NCBI RefSeq assembly: GCF_004526235.1
Contig: NZ_CP038159.1
Span: 1,302,001-1,366,000, forward strand
Length of the DNA stretch: 64,000 nucleotides
Reading direction: 5' to 3'
Source: Sphingobacterium sp. CZ-2
Lineage (GTDB): Bacteria; Bacteroidota; Bacteroidia; Sphingobacteriales; Sphingobacteriaceae
The notes under the pieces were generated by a model. It saw only the letters and a list, made by a program, of their open reading frames with translations. It ran no database searches and was not told the DNA's origin. Within the stretch, counting starts at the first letter, position 1. Every line of letters begins with the position of its first letter. The position numbers and the translations under genes were made by a program. Positions 25,362-34,577 of this stretch are shown here, in pieces.

Positions 25362-27710
25362 TTACCTCTTCCTCGCTTCTTTCATCGGATTTGACTCCGA
25401 CGACTGCCCTCTCACCCCTCTGCCCTGCCCCTGAAAAATCTCAAACCTAGAAGGTTGCGATTTTCTTGGCCAAGCATTATTATCCTCATCAATATCTGCT
25501 GTTTCTCGCCATGGATCCAACTGAATGGAAACCACTTCCTTCCCCTTAGCAAACACCTTCGTCACCTCATTCTCATTCAACCTCCAAATATAAGCCGGGA
25601 TATTATCCACTTCCTTACTTCCATCAGCAAAGGTCCATTCAATAATCAATGGCATAACCAACCCCCCATTATTCTTGAATTTCAATTCATAAAAAGAAAT
25701 CTTTCCATCAAAAATATCCTTCTCCTTCGCATTTAACGACGCATAAAAAGCTTGATAATTTGCCTCATTCTCCGGTTTCACCGCAAAACGGTCCCACTTA
25801 TTATAAAAATCCAACAAGGAAGTATCCTTTTCTACCAAGAAAGCCATATTTTCTTCCATATTACGCTTCCGAGTAATCGTATTCAAATCCCTATCAAAGG
25901 CTTCCTTCTGATCTTTCTGCGTTTTCCCCGGATCTGCACCCGTCATCCTATATTGGGTAACATTCGCTAATTCAATCTCCACTGCATCCGTTGTAAAGAA
26001 CCAACCCCGCCAGAACCAATCCAGATCAACCGCCGAAGCATCTTCCATCGTCCGGAAGAAATCAGCCGGTGTAGGATGTTTAAATTCCCAACGACGGGCA
26101 TATTCCTTAAACGCATAATCAAACAGCTCCCTACCCATTACCGTCTCCCTAAGAATATTCAGTGCGGTGGCCGGTTTTGCATAAGCATTAGGCCCAAACT
26201 GCACAATATTCTCCGAATTGGTCATAATAGGTTCCAATTGATCCTTCGGCAAACGCATATAATCCGTGATCTTATGCGCCGGTCCGCGACGCGATGGAAA
26301 ATCCTTATCCCATTCCTGCTCTGTCAAAAACTGTAAAAAGGTATTCAAACCTTCATCCATCCAGGTCCATTGCCTTTCATCCGAATTCACGATCATCGGG
26401 AAGAAATTATGTCCTACCTCATGGATGATCACCCCGATCATCCCATATTTCACCGCCTCCGAATAGGTCCCGTCCTCATCAGCACGACCATAATTAAAAC
26501 AGATCATCGGATATTCCATCCCATTGGCCGCTTCCACTGAAATGGCTACCGGATAAGGGTATGGAATCGAGAATTTGGAATAGGTTTTTAAAGCATGTGC
26601 CACCACTTTGGTGGAATATTTTCGATATAAAGGATAAGCTTCTGGCCCGTAATACGACATGGCCATGGGCTGGTTTCCAGGAACACCTTCATTCACCTTC
26701 AACGCATCCCATACCAAACGACGGGAACTCACAAAGGCAAAATCACGGACATTCTTGGCTTCATAAACCCAAGTTTTCTTGGCTTTGGATTTCTCACCCA
26801 TCGCTTTTTGGGCATCGGCCAAGCTCACGATTTCAATTGGCTCCTGGCTGCTTTGGGCTTGCTTCCATCGGTTAAGTTGTGTAGCATTCAATACCTGCCC
26901 ATAATTCTGACATTCACCAGTAGCTCCAACGATATGGTCCGCGGGAACCGTGATATTCACTTTATAATCTCCAAATACCAAGGCAAACTCTCCTCTACCG
27001 GTGAACTGTTTATTCTGCCAACCTTGGAAGTCCGAATAGACCGCCATTCTTGGAAACCATTGTGCGATGGTATAGAGGTAATTATCATCTTTCGCAAAAT
27101 ATTCGTATCCGCCGCGGCCACCCTGCTCCATGCGATTGGTAATCTTATAATCCCAATCGATATGCAGATTCATTTTTGCACCCGGCTTCAAAGCGGTTGG
27201 AAGGTCGATGCGCATCATCGTATAATTGATGGTGTATTTCAAAGGTTTATTGGATCCGTCCGTCACCTTATGGATATTTACGCCAAACCCCTTCTTTTCA
27301 GGGACTAATGTTTTCAATTGCTCAATCGACATGCGTTCGCTCAAACTACTTTGATTGAATTTTTTGCTTTCTGAACCATCTGCATGTTCGTTTTCATCCA
27401 GCTGAACCCATAAATAGGTCAAGGGGTCTGGAGAATTATTGGTATAGGTAATGACCTCAGAGCCTTTAAGGATTTGGTTCACTTCATCGATCTCCACATT
27501 GATGACATAATCTGCTTTCTGCTGCCAATACATGGACCCAGGAGCACCAGAAGCGGTCCGGAAGATATTCGGATCACTCAACAAGGTGCCCAATTGTTCA
27601 AATTTATTGCCATGATTTGACCCAGGATTTTGTTGAGCCTGAGCAAATGCTAAACACAGGGAGCCAGCGATTACTAAGCTTTGGGTTTTTAGGTTGCCAA
27701 ATATTTTCAT
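25362..27710 (-). CDS. M1 family metallopeptidase, secreted
   Basis: 782-aa zinc aminopeptidase-like protein with a signal peptide (about residues 1-25, ...LAFAQAQ). The N-terminal beta domain spans about 65-330, the catalytic part about 340-580. The substrate/amine anchor is NGMEYP (397-402). Zinc is bound by H430-EVG-H434 and Glu453 (MDEGLNTF). ANVTQYR and later strands form the C-terminal part. The HupE/UreJ-like gene overlaps its start by 4 bp. The last 20 or so residues (QGQGRGVRGQSSES...) are low-complexity and encoded right beside the 25219-25362 repeats, so the C-terminus may have been altered by repeat insertion. Confidence 0.92.
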   Translation of the reverse strand: MKIFGNLKTQSLVIAGSLCLAFAQAQQNPGSNHGNKFEQLGTLLSDPNIFRTASGAPGSMYWQQKADYVINVEIDEVNQILKGSEVITYTNNSPDPLTYLWVQLDENEHADGSESKKFNQSSLSERMSIEQLKTLVPEKKGFGVNIHKVTDGSNKPLKYTINYTMMRIDLPTALKPGAKMNLHIDWDYKITNRMEQGGRGGYEYFAKDDNYLYTIAQWFPRMAVYSDFQGWQNKQFTGRGEFALVFGDYKVNITVPADHIVGATGECQNYGQVLNATQLNRWKQAQSSQEPIEIVSLADAQKAMGEKSKAKKTWVYEAKNVRDFAFVSSRRLVWDALKVNEGVPGNQPMAMSYYGPEAYPLYRKYSTKVVAHALKTYSKFSIPYPYPVAISVEAANGMEYPMICFNYGRADEDGTYSEAVKYGMIGVIIHEVGHNFFPMIVNSDERQWTWMDEGLNTFLQFLTEQEWDKDFPSRRGPAHKITDYMRLPKDQLEPIMTNSENIVQFGPNAYAKPATALNILRETVMGRELFDYAFKEYARRWEFKHPTPADFFRTMEDASAVDLDWFWRGWFFTTDAVEIELANVTQYRMTGADPGKTQKDQKEAFDRDLNTITRKRNMEENMAFLVEKDTSLLDFYNKWDRFAVKPENEANYQAFYASLNAKEKDIFDGKISFYELKFKNNGGLVMPLIIEWTFADGSKEVDNIPAYIWRLNENEVTKVFAKGKEVVSIQLDPWRETADIDEDNNAWPRKSQPSRFEIFQGQGRGVRGQSSESNPMKEARKR

Positions 27711-28282
27711 AGTGGAATACGTTCAATAGCCATAATAAAGGAAATACCGATCACTGCAGATGATAAAAAGAAACTCCAGTCCCTATTATTGACCCGGAAG
27801 ATCTTCAGCATCAGTTCGGACAGTAGGATAACAAAGAAAACGATAATTAGTTGTCCAAATTCCAAACCTATATTAAAGGATAAAAGAGGAACCACAATGT
27901 TTGCCTCTTTTCCCAAAAGTGATTGCAAATAATTGGAAAAGCCCAATCCATGGATCAGACCAAAGATGAGGGCCATACTGTAGAGAATAGCAGCGCTTCG
28001 CTGCTTTCTTCTTTTCGGCAGGTTATAAAGCGCCGTAATCAGGATAGTGACAGGAATCAGGAATTCGATCCAGCTCATATCAACCTTGATAATCTTGAAG
28101 GCTGCCAAGGCAAGGGTAATGGAATGGCCGATTGTAAAAGCTGTAACCAACCAAAGCAGGCGTTTCCAGTCCTTTAAGGTATAGCTACAACATAAAACCA
28201 AGACAAATAGGATATGGTCATAGCCATTGAGGTCCAGAATATGTTGCCAACCAAGTTGAAAGTAAATGGAGAAATCGCTCAT
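27707..28282 (-). CDS. HupE/UreJ-like integral membrane protein
   Basis: 191-aa inner-membrane protein with about six hydrophobic segments. HupE/UreJ-like marks are FQLGWQHILDLNGYDHILFV (His pair near the N-terminus), TAFTIGHSITLALAAF, ALIFGLIHGLGFSNYL and LLSFNIGLEFGQLIIV. In HupE/UreJ these His-containing helices have been tied to nickel or other metal transport; in this Bacteroidota subgroup the cargo is not known. The genes for M1 peptidase (4-bp overlap) and a small lipoprotein lie in the same orientation, and a DUF6702 gene lies nearby. That grouping recurs in Bacteroidota as far as I recall. Confidence 0.85.
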   Translation of the reverse strand: MSDFSIYFQLGWQHILDLNGYDHILFVLVLCCSYTLKDWKRLLWLVTAFTIGHSITLALAAFKIIKVDMSWIEFLIPVTILITALYNLPKRRKQRSAAILYSMALIFGLIHGLGFSNYLQSLLGKEANIVVPLLSFNIGLEFGQLIIVFFVILLSELMLKIFRVNNRDWSFFLSSAVIGISFIMAIERIPL

Positions 28283-28384
28283 GATTTAGGTTATTCCAAT
28301 AATATCACACAAATTTAATATTATTTTAATAAGGAATATTTTATAACTAAATAATTACATAGTTCAAGGATTTAAACTAACCAA

Positions 28385-28762
28385 TTATTTATCCAATACT
28401 AACTTTTTGATTCGATCATCAGCCTGCAGCAGTTTAACCTCTTGTTCTGAAAGCTGCACAGAAAATTGGAAATAGTTCGGCATCGGTTGGGAAACATCGA
28501 TCTGCCGGCCAACATTGATGTTCAGATCCTGAAAAACAGTGATAACAGCATCCTTAACCACAAGAACGGCCTTCGGTTCTGCCAGACCATTAAGTGCAAT
28601 CGTCAACATATAGGATTCCGACAGGGTGCCCTTATAGGCAATCCGGTCATTTTCATCCTTTTGGCAGGAATTGAAGGTCAGTAAAAGGCAACATCCCAAC
28701 AACAGTACAACTATATTTTTCAAAGGTTTAGCTTGTTTTAATAATAATAACAGCTTGTTCAT
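28385..28762 (-). CDS. Small hypothetical lipoprotein
   Basis: 125 aa. Hydrophobic stretch NIVVLLLGCCLLLTF, then lipobox FNSC (Cys33) and a polar mature part of about 92 residues with predicted beta strands (ESYMLTIALNGLAEPKAVLVV, VITVFQDLNINVGRQIDVSQ). I do not recognise a family. It is upstream of the HupE-like gene with a 102-bp gap and may be cotranscribed with it. The divergent neighbour is the DUF6702 gene. Confidence 0.7.
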   Translation of the reverse strand: MNKLLLLLKQAKPLKNIVVLLLGCCLLLTFNSCQKDENDRIAYKGTLSESYMLTIALNGLAEPKAVLVVKDAVITVFQDLNINVGRQIDVSQPMPNYFQFSVQLSEQEVKLLQADDRIKKLVLDK

Positions 28763-28836
28763 CAGTTAATTAATTAGTTTTGGCATGGAAAATTAATAAT
28801 TTTCCTGAATATTGGATACTTTAGTGTGATAAAAAT

Positions 28837-29346
28837 ATGAAAAACCTAAAATACAATTGGAAAGTCCTATGTTTCGTTTTAATATTTGTAACGAGCATTG
28901 CCTTCGCACATCCATTTTACGTTAGCATCAGTTCCATCACGTTCAACCCCCAAAAGAAACAGGTAGAAATATCCTGTCGGCTCTTTTATGATGATCTCGA
29001 ACTGGCCATAAAAAATCAGATGAACCAACGCATTGATGTTATTAATCCGAAGAATAAACAGCAGGCCGATTCTACGATATCTCAGTATATAAGGAACAAT
29101 TTTCGGATGAAAGTAAATGGTAACCCGGTTGAGCTCAGGTACCTAGGATATGAAATCATTGATGATGTGGCTTGGTGTTATTTATATTCCGAACAGATCA
29201 GTTCCATTAATCGACTGGAGGTGACCAATCAACTATTATATCAGGATTTTAAGAGGCAATCCAACATTATGCATGTGCAGGTTGAGAAAACAAAGAAAAG
29301 TTACAAGTTAGATCATCCAAAGCGAGTAGCTTCGTTCAGTTTTTAA
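28837..29346 (+). CDS. DUF6702-type secreted protein
   Basis: 169 aa with a signal peptide (VLCFVLIFVTSIAFA, cut before HPFYVS). The mature protein begins HPFYVSISSITFNPQKKQVE and contains ISCRLFYDDLELAIKN and the ending MHVQVEKTKKSYKLDHPKRVASFSF. This fits the Bacteroidota DUF6702 family of periplasmic proteins often found beside M1 peptidase and HupE/UreJ-like genes, as here. A first mature residue of His after the signal peptide, as in copper-handling proteins, is notable, but no metal-binding role can be shown. Confidence 0.75.
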   Translation: MKNLKYNWKVLCFVLIFVTSIAFAHPFYVSISSITFNPQKKQVEISCRLFYDDLELAIKNQMNQRIDVINPKNKQQADSTISQYIRNNFRMKVNGNPVELRYLGYEIIDDVAWCYLYSEQISSINRLEVTNQLLYQDFKRQSNIMHVQVEKTKKSYKLDHPKRVASFSF

Positions 29347-29718
29347 TGGATGAATGATAGAATTGGTAAAAACCTAACCCCCTATAAACACAAAATGCTT
29401 TTCGTTAAAAAAGCACATCTAAATTTTAATTATTGATTTTTGTTTTTTAGAAGGTTAACTTTTATTGTTAACACTTCTAGGATTTGGTTTGGATTGATCT
29501 CCGACAAAACCCCAATTCGTTACATAATATAAATATGGGTTTCTGACTAGGGTTTGTTTTTTCTTCTTCTCTTTTTTAATCATATTATTTCCTTTCTTTT
29601 ATTGTTACGGCAATAATATAGCAAAAACCAGTCCAATTTCCAAAGAAATGGTTTATTTTTTTTTAAATAAGCTATTAAACTAAAATATTGGGAATTTAGG
29701 GATATATTTCTTTTAAAT
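29347..29718. other. 370-bp intergenic region with one hairpin
   Basis: No gene is apparent between the DUF6702 protein and the convergent AraC gene. An 11-bp stem with one bulged A (AGAAGGTTAAC at 29449-29459, GTTAACACTTCT at 29467-29478) follows a T-rich run. Without a clear T-tract on either side, it is only a possible terminator. Confidence 0.5.
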
Positions 29719-30621
29719 TTAACGATACACTTCCTTTAAAGGAACGCTTCTTTTATACGTAAAATCTGTTGGCGAACATCCAATGATATGTTTAAATAAC
29801 CTATTAAAATGAACTACGGTATTAAAACCACAAAGATAGGCCACTTCCGATATATTCTCCGTAGAATGGTTGACCAATAATTGGCAAGCCTTTTCTATCC
29901 GTATCTCGTTCAAGAAAGTAACATAGGTTTTCATGGTGTGTTTCTTGAAATACTTACAAAAGGCCGAAGGGGTCATGTGGATTAACTTCGCAATCTCATC
30001 AATGGTAATATCCTTCGCATAATTTTCCAGGGTATATCTTAACACCTCATTGATTCGGATACCGACCCGGTCGTTGAAATTGGAATCCTGCAATCCAGAG
30101 TATAGGGAAATCATATTCGATTCCTGGGTAAAAAGGAAATCAAATACGGTAAATACCTTTTTGAGTTTGCTGATATTTTGGGATCTAAATAAATCCAGGA
30201 ACACTTCTTTAATCTCCAGACTATGCTTAGGGCTTAATTTTTTGGAAGAATCCAAGTTCTTGAAGAAATCGCGAATGGAACGAAGTTCCGACATTTCGAA
30301 CAGGGATCTTAATTTTTCAAACCCAACGAATAGATGAACAACATGGATTAATTCTATGGAATCATTCTCTTTAATAAAAACATGTGGATCATTCGCCTTC
30401 AGGATATAAATCTCATCCTTTACAAACGGTTGGATTAAATTCCCGATCACCACGGAACCCCTACCCCTAACAATGTATGAAATCTGAATTTCTTTATGCC
30501 GGTGATAGTGGCTATAAAATTGTTCAAGGATATCTTCTTGTACATAAAATGATCCTGACCCACCCGCTGGGGCAGTAAATTCGATAGGTGTTTTCACCTC
30601 CATGTTTTTAATCGATTCCAT
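29719..30621 (-). CDS. AraC family transcriptional regulator
   Basis: 300-aa regulator. The N-terminal cupin-like sensor domain spans about residues 15-110 (FYSHYHRHKEIQISYIVRGR, then EIYILKANDPH). The C-terminal double HTH (about 195-295) reads ITIDEIAKLIHMTPSAFCKY and ISEVAYLCGFNTVVHFNRLF, ending GCSPTDFTYKR. M7 (30603) is an alternative start. A TAGATTTG -7-like box (30694-30687, minus) precedes it. It stands alone between unrelated genes; the FluC gene is divergent. The sensed sugar or signal is unknown. Confidence 0.9.
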   Translation of the reverse strand: MESIKNMEVKTPIEFTAPAGGSGSFYVQEDILEQFYSHYHRHKEIQISYIVRGRGSVVIGNLIQPFVKDEIYILKANDPHVFIKENDSIELIHVVHLFVGFEKLRSLFEMSELRSIRDFFKNLDSSKKLSPKHSLEIKEVFLDLFRSQNISKLKKVFTVFDFLFTQESNMISLYSGLQDSNFNDRVGIRINEVLRYTLENYAKDITIDEIAKLIHMTPSAFCKYFKKHTMKTYVTFLNEIRIEKACQLLVNHSTENISEVAYLCGFNTVVHFNRLFKHIIGCSPTDFTYKRSVPLKEVYR

Positions 30622-30890
30622 ACTAGAGAGAAAATTTAATTCAAATGGTTTAAAAGTCTGGTGTTAAAATTCATAACTAAGTTTAACAAATCTAAGATTT
30701 TTTTTTATCCTATTAGCATAGGATTAAACATAAAGTGAACTTTTTTCTCTTAAAAGTTATTGTTACACTTTTTATTGTCAAAAATTTAAGAAACAATCAT
30801 TTTTATTGGAAAAAATAAGAAAACTGTTCTTAGCTTGTTGAAATATTTTAAATCTACCGGAATCCAAGTTTGATTCTTCATCTAAGTGAG

Positions 30891-30960
30891 GTCTAAGTGA
30901 GATGTAAGTGAGTTGTAAGTGCCTTTAGTCACTTACAACTCACTTACAACTTGCTTAGAC
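30891..30960. repeat. Long hairpin built of repeated AAGTGAG units
   Basis: Left arm 30891-30921 and right arm 30930-30960 pair over 31 positions with one A-A mismatch and two G-T pairs around the 8-nt loop CCTTTAGT. The left arm consists of repeats of TAAGTGAG at about 10-bp spacing, and another TCTAAGTGAG precedes it at 30881. It lies between the divergent AraC and FluC genes. No T-tract follows. Confidence 0.85.
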
Positions 30961-31021
30961 ATTTCTTCCATAGTGAATCTAAAAAGATATTCCTAAATTG
31001 GTCCATCATATACTTGGAAGG

Positions 31022-31405
31022 ATGAAAGATGTTTTAATAATAGCTTTAGGCGGTGGAATCGGCAGTATAATGCGGTATTTTGGTGCACAATTTATCAGCA
31101 AGAATTACCCTTCGCATATTCCTATGGGAACCCTGCTTATCAATATTACCGGATGTCTACTTATTGGCTTGTTGATCGGTCTATCGGATAGACAGCAATG
31201 GCTAAATAATGAATGGAAACTCCTATTGATCACCGGTTTCTGTGGTGGCTATACCACCTTTTCCACTTTTGCAGCCGAGAACATCAACCTGATCCAAAAC
31301 CAACAGATCGGATACGCTATCCTCTACACGGTTTTATGTGTGGCTTTAGGTTTATTGGCGGTTTGGGCAGGACTTTCCTTAGGAAAAGTTTTCCTTAGTA
31401 ACTGA
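31022..31405 (+). CDS. crcB: Fluoride channel FluC/CrcB
   Basis: 127-aa, four-helix dual-topology fluoride exporter. Signatures: LGGGIGSIMRYFGA (helix 1 with the conserved Gly-rich and Arg residues), MGTLLINITGCLLIGLL (helix 2 with the pore Asn), and GFCGGYTTFSTFAAE (the central Na+ site and Phe-box region). I chose the ATG at 31022 (MKDVLIIALGGG), since the longer frame from 30998 adds eight residues. No fluoride riboswitch is seen upstream. Its 3' end overlaps the convergent lacI-type gene by 11 bp. Confidence 0.94.
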   Translation: MKDVLIIALGGGIGSIMRYFGAQFISKNYPSHIPMGTLLINITGCLLIGLLIGLSDRQQWLNNEWKLLLITGFCGGYTTFSTFAAENINLIQNQQIGYAILYTVLCVALGLLAVWAGLSLGKVFLSN

Positions 31406-32378
31406 CCAAATTAGAGTTGAATACCAGCCCTTCCTTCCGTTCAATATCCTTCATCTGATTCACTAATATCCGAACGCTTTCTTTTGCCAATACATCGGTA
31501 GGCTGTTTCACATGACTGATGGGATGATAGAAAAAATCATACACTTCACTGGCATCAAAACACAAGACTTCTAAATCCTTTGGAATCTGAACCCCTCTCT
31601 GGGTCAATATTTTCAATCCTGCAACCGACAAGGTGTTGGTGGCAAACACCATCACATCCGTCTTTTGTCCATCCAGGATTTCATATACCACCGATTTCAG
31701 TTCCTGATGTTGATTTGCATAATCAATTTCAAAAACATCGGTTACCATATCTTTTGCTGCATCTTTAAATCCAGCCTTCCTATCGATCATATGTTGAAGT
31801 TGGGTATTGTAACTGATCAACGAAAGATGTTTAAAACCTTTTTCAATCAGGTTCTTTACCCCTGCGAACATCGATTGGTAATTATCCGTGATGACATAGC
31901 TGCTATGGATATGTTTAAAATGCCTATCAATCAAGCACAGTGGTATGCCCAAGGACATGATATATTCAATAGTTTCCTCCGAATTTTCCGGTGGAGAGAT
32001 GATAAAACCATCTACCTGCCTTTTAATGAACACATCGACTAATTTCTTGAGCTTTTCAGGGCTCTCATCAGAGCTTCCCATAATGGTGGTCAACCCAAAT
32101 TGGCTGGATTCATCCTCCACCCCTCGTGCAATGGAAGCAAAAAATGGATTGGAAATATCGGCAACGATCAATCCAATGGTATTTGTTTTTCCTGATTTTA
32201 AGCTCTGGGCGATGTGATTGGGTTTGTAATTCAATTCCAAAGCGGCCTGCTTGATGCGCATGGCTGTTTCTTTGCCCACTCTTCCCTTTTCCTCATTGCC
32301 ACTGATCACATAGGATACCAAGGCAGTTGAAACACCCAAATGCTGTGCAATATCCTTTAATGAAACTTTCTTAGCCAT
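31395..32378 (-). CDS. LacI family transcriptional regulator
   Basis: 327-aa repressor-type regulator. The N-terminal HTH is VSLKDIAQHLGVSTALVSYV, followed by the hinge (NYKPNHIAQSLKSGK) and a periplasmic-binding-protein-like sensor (TIGLIVADISNPFFASIARG, GFIISPPENSEETIEYI, PLCLIDRHFK, then DVMVFATNTLSVAGL). The ATG at 32378 (MAKKVSLKDI) fits the family. It is the last gene downstream of the sugar PUL on the same strand (30 bp after the alpha/alpha-toroid gene), so it likely regulates that locus. Palindromes of LacI type (TTAAACGTTTAA and TTAATCGATTAA) lie before the first gene of the locus at 49048 and 49149. Confidence 0.93.
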   Translation of the reverse strand: MAKKVSLKDIAQHLGVSTALVSYVISGNEEKGRVGKETAMRIKQAALELNYKPNHIAQSLKSGKTNTIGLIVADISNPFFASIARGVEDESSQFGLTTIMGSSDESPEKLKKLVDVFIKRQVDGFIISPPENSEETIEYIMSLGIPLCLIDRHFKHIHSSYVITDNYQSMFAGVKNLIEKGFKHLSLISYNTQLQHMIDRKAGFKDAAKDMVTDVFEIDYANQHQELKSVVYEILDGQKTDVMVFATNTLSVAGLKILTQRGVQIPKDLEVLCFDASEVYDFFYHPISHVKQPTDVLAKESVRILVNQMKDIERKEGLVFNSNLVSY

Positions 32379-32408
32379 GTTATAAAGATAAATTAAAATA
32401 AACACTTG

Positions 32409-34529
32409 TTAATACTTCCGGAAGATTTGATCCCCCCAATTATCCAGTATTCGGTTATAGGCCTCCGAAGCTGCCCCATTTCCCCAGTCGTAGATGGTAA
32501 ATTCCCCAATTCCAATGCCCTCAGCCGAGGTATGCCCATCATGACCATAATTTTCCATCATAAAACCATAATCCCGTTCATTCATAAAAGGCCATCTTTT
32601 TTCCCATTGCACTTTGCTAAGGGCATTTTCCGGGCAATACATCAGTACAAAAGATGCCCGTAAGGCCGCTATCCCCCGCTGCATGTAATCCTTTCTTTTC
32701 AAGGCCTTCCCATATTGAAGAATGAGCTCGGCGAATAAACTCTGTCGCGAATCATTCCATTCGGCATCCGCATTCATCACCCCAAAACCGCCAACAGCAG
32801 GAATATGGATGAATCCCGGCTGCCAAACCGCTTGCCACATCAATAGTTCATCCATCACACGCTCTCCTAATCGTAGATGAGTCTCATCCCTGCTTATCCT
32901 GTACGCCTGAAAATGGGCCTGGGCTAAATAATACATACTCAAGGTATTCTGTTTGTACATATTATTCCGAATGACCTTCCGCCCGACCAAATCCACCGAT
33001 CCAAACCTACTACAGGACCAATAGGTCTCGAAATCCTCCCATTGTCCATGCGCCAAACATAATTGATCAACGGCTTTTAATGCGCGCCATGCGGCATTCT
33101 TGAACTTTTCTTCCTTCGTGATTTCAGATAGTTTCAGTAAAAAGGTCACGGACATGGCCGATTCTGGACTCTTGCTGAGGACCTGCAGGTCCTGATGCGT
33201 TTGTACATCGATCCAGGCAGGGAAAAAACCATCCTCTCGTTGGATCTTCAACAAGCCTTCCCCATAATTTCGGGCAAAGTCCAATAACCTTTCATCCTTT
33301 TCCAAATCCTGATACCACTCCAACATAAGAAAGGCCGTAAAACTCATATCGAGGACATGGAATGGCGCTTCCTTTGCCGCTTTTCCAAAAGGATTTCTAT
33401 CCGAATTGCCGTAATAATAATGTTGCCAGCCTTTGGACCGCCAATAACTCTTTCCGGCTATTTCACGAGACTCCATTTCGGTAGCAATCAAACCAGGAAA
33501 AAATCCATCTTGCTGAGGAAATGCCAAAGCCAACTCTTTGGTTTTTAAGGCATACCCCTTCAAGGAATCATTATGGGTTCTCAAGGCATAACGCATCAAT
33601 CCAGATGCGGAACGGAATGAGTTAAACCAGGCCTGGTTCCAGATGGATCGAAATTCCCGCTCATTGATCTCGCCCTTGTAATTGGGACTTTGGGTTACAT
33701 TGACAATAAAAGTGGGGGCTCCGACCCTTTTCCCATGGAGATCAAACTCCTGCCAAACCGCATCCTTCCAATTTTTGAATGCCCAATTATAGGTATGCTG
33801 CACATAAGTATCTAAATCCGACTTTAGCAAGGCTTTGTTCTTCTCATTCGCTTTCTCCCCCCATTTTTGCCATAAGAACTGGTTCACTTTCGCAAAGGGG
33901 TTTCGGATATCCTCTTCCTCTTCGGAGATCAGGATATAAGCTGCCAATTGATTTTTCCCTTTCGGAAAATTCGTTTTCCCCAGTTTTTCATACAGCACAT
34001 GATCTGTAATCTTAGATGCAGAAAAACCTAGGGAAAGTAGATTCTTCATGGCATCCATATCCATAAACCAAGGTGCTTTATCCTGATGCTGCAGCAGATC
34101 CAGATCTGGAACGATGGCCAAGAACCTATCCTCACTCGTATTGATCATGGCCGGTGAGCGAAAAACATGCTGCGGCATGATATGGTTATCCGTAGGCGTC
34201 AGATGAGGTGCCCAATGGAATAAAGGCATAAACATTGGCCTGATCTGTACCTCCCAGAAAGCCAGAGATAGATCGTTAGCACAATCCCACTCAAAAGCAA
34301 TGTAATAAACCCCCTTGCCCATCTTCCGGATTTCTCCTTCTGGTTTAAACCCCTGCGGAGCAAAGTAGCTTATCGATTGGATATACGGTATAAGATCCTT
34401 CGGAATATCCATGCTGATCGAATCTTCCGCCACAAAGTGAAAACCTTTCTCTCCATAAGGAGAGGCTTGGACAATCCCTAGCAGCAAAAACATCCATATA
34501 CTGGTCAGTAAATAGACTGGACTTCTCAT
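32409..34529 (-). CDS. Secreted alpha/alpha-toroid protein, putative glycosidase of unknown family
   Basis: 706 aa with a signal peptide (about 1-22, ...LLLGIVQAS). An N-terminal beta part (about 25-270) precedes a helical C-terminal half (about 290-700) rich in paired helices such as SIWNQAWFNSFRSASGLMRY, YALKTKELALAFPQQDGFFPGL, DMSFTAFLMLEWYQDLEKDE, LLKIQREDGFFPAWID and AEWNDSRQSLFAELILQYGK. Recurrent DGFFP and W-rich motifs resemble six-hairpin glycosidases. I cannot assign a GH family or catalytic residues; acidic candidates lie in QEDGFFP-like and AEGIGIGEF segments. It lies between the phosphodiester glycosidase and lacI genes, and a role in degrading the PUL's glycan is inference. Confidence 0.7.
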   Translation of the reverse strand: MRSPVYLLTSIWMFLLLGIVQASPYGEKGFHFVAEDSISMDIPKDLIPYIQSISYFAPQGFKPEGEIRKMGKGVYYIAFEWDCANDLSLAFWEVQIRPMFMPLFHWAPHLTPTDNHIMPQHVFRSPAMINTSEDRFLAIVPDLDLLQHQDKAPWFMDMDAMKNLLSLGFSASKITDHVLYEKLGKTNFPKGKNQLAAYILISEEEEDIRNPFAKVNQFLWQKWGEKANEKNKALLKSDLDTYVQHTYNWAFKNWKDAVWQEFDLHGKRVGAPTFIVNVTQSPNYKGEINEREFRSIWNQAWFNSFRSASGLMRYALRTHNDSLKGYALKTKELALAFPQQDGFFPGLIATEMESREIAGKSYWRSKGWQHYYYGNSDRNPFGKAAKEAPFHVLDMSFTAFLMLEWYQDLEKDERLLDFARNYGEGLLKIQREDGFFPAWIDVQTHQDLQVLSKSPESAMSVTFLLKLSEITKEEKFKNAAWRALKAVDQLCLAHGQWEDFETYWSCSRFGSVDLVGRKVIRNNMYKQNTLSMYYLAQAHFQAYRISRDETHLRLGERVMDELLMWQAVWQPGFIHIPAVGGFGVMNADAEWNDSRQSLFAELILQYGKALKRKDYMQRGIAALRASFVLMYCPENALSKVQWEKRWPFMNERDYGFMMENYGHDGHTSAEGIGIGEFTIYDWGNGAASEAYNRILDNWGDQIFRKY

Positions 34530-34577
34530 AATTTCTGAAACTTGGTCAATTGGTTAATGTTGAAACAATTTAAGCAA

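Noticed and set aside
30880..30960. CRISPR-like array from repeated AAGTGAG units
   Set aside because: Units are only 7-10 bp with no spacers, and they form one hairpin; no cas genes are nearby.
30961..31021. Fluoride riboswitch before crcB
   Set aside because: The conserved fluoride aptamer pieces (GGNGAUGG and the pseudoknot-forming CUGAUGG-like parts) are not found in the leader.
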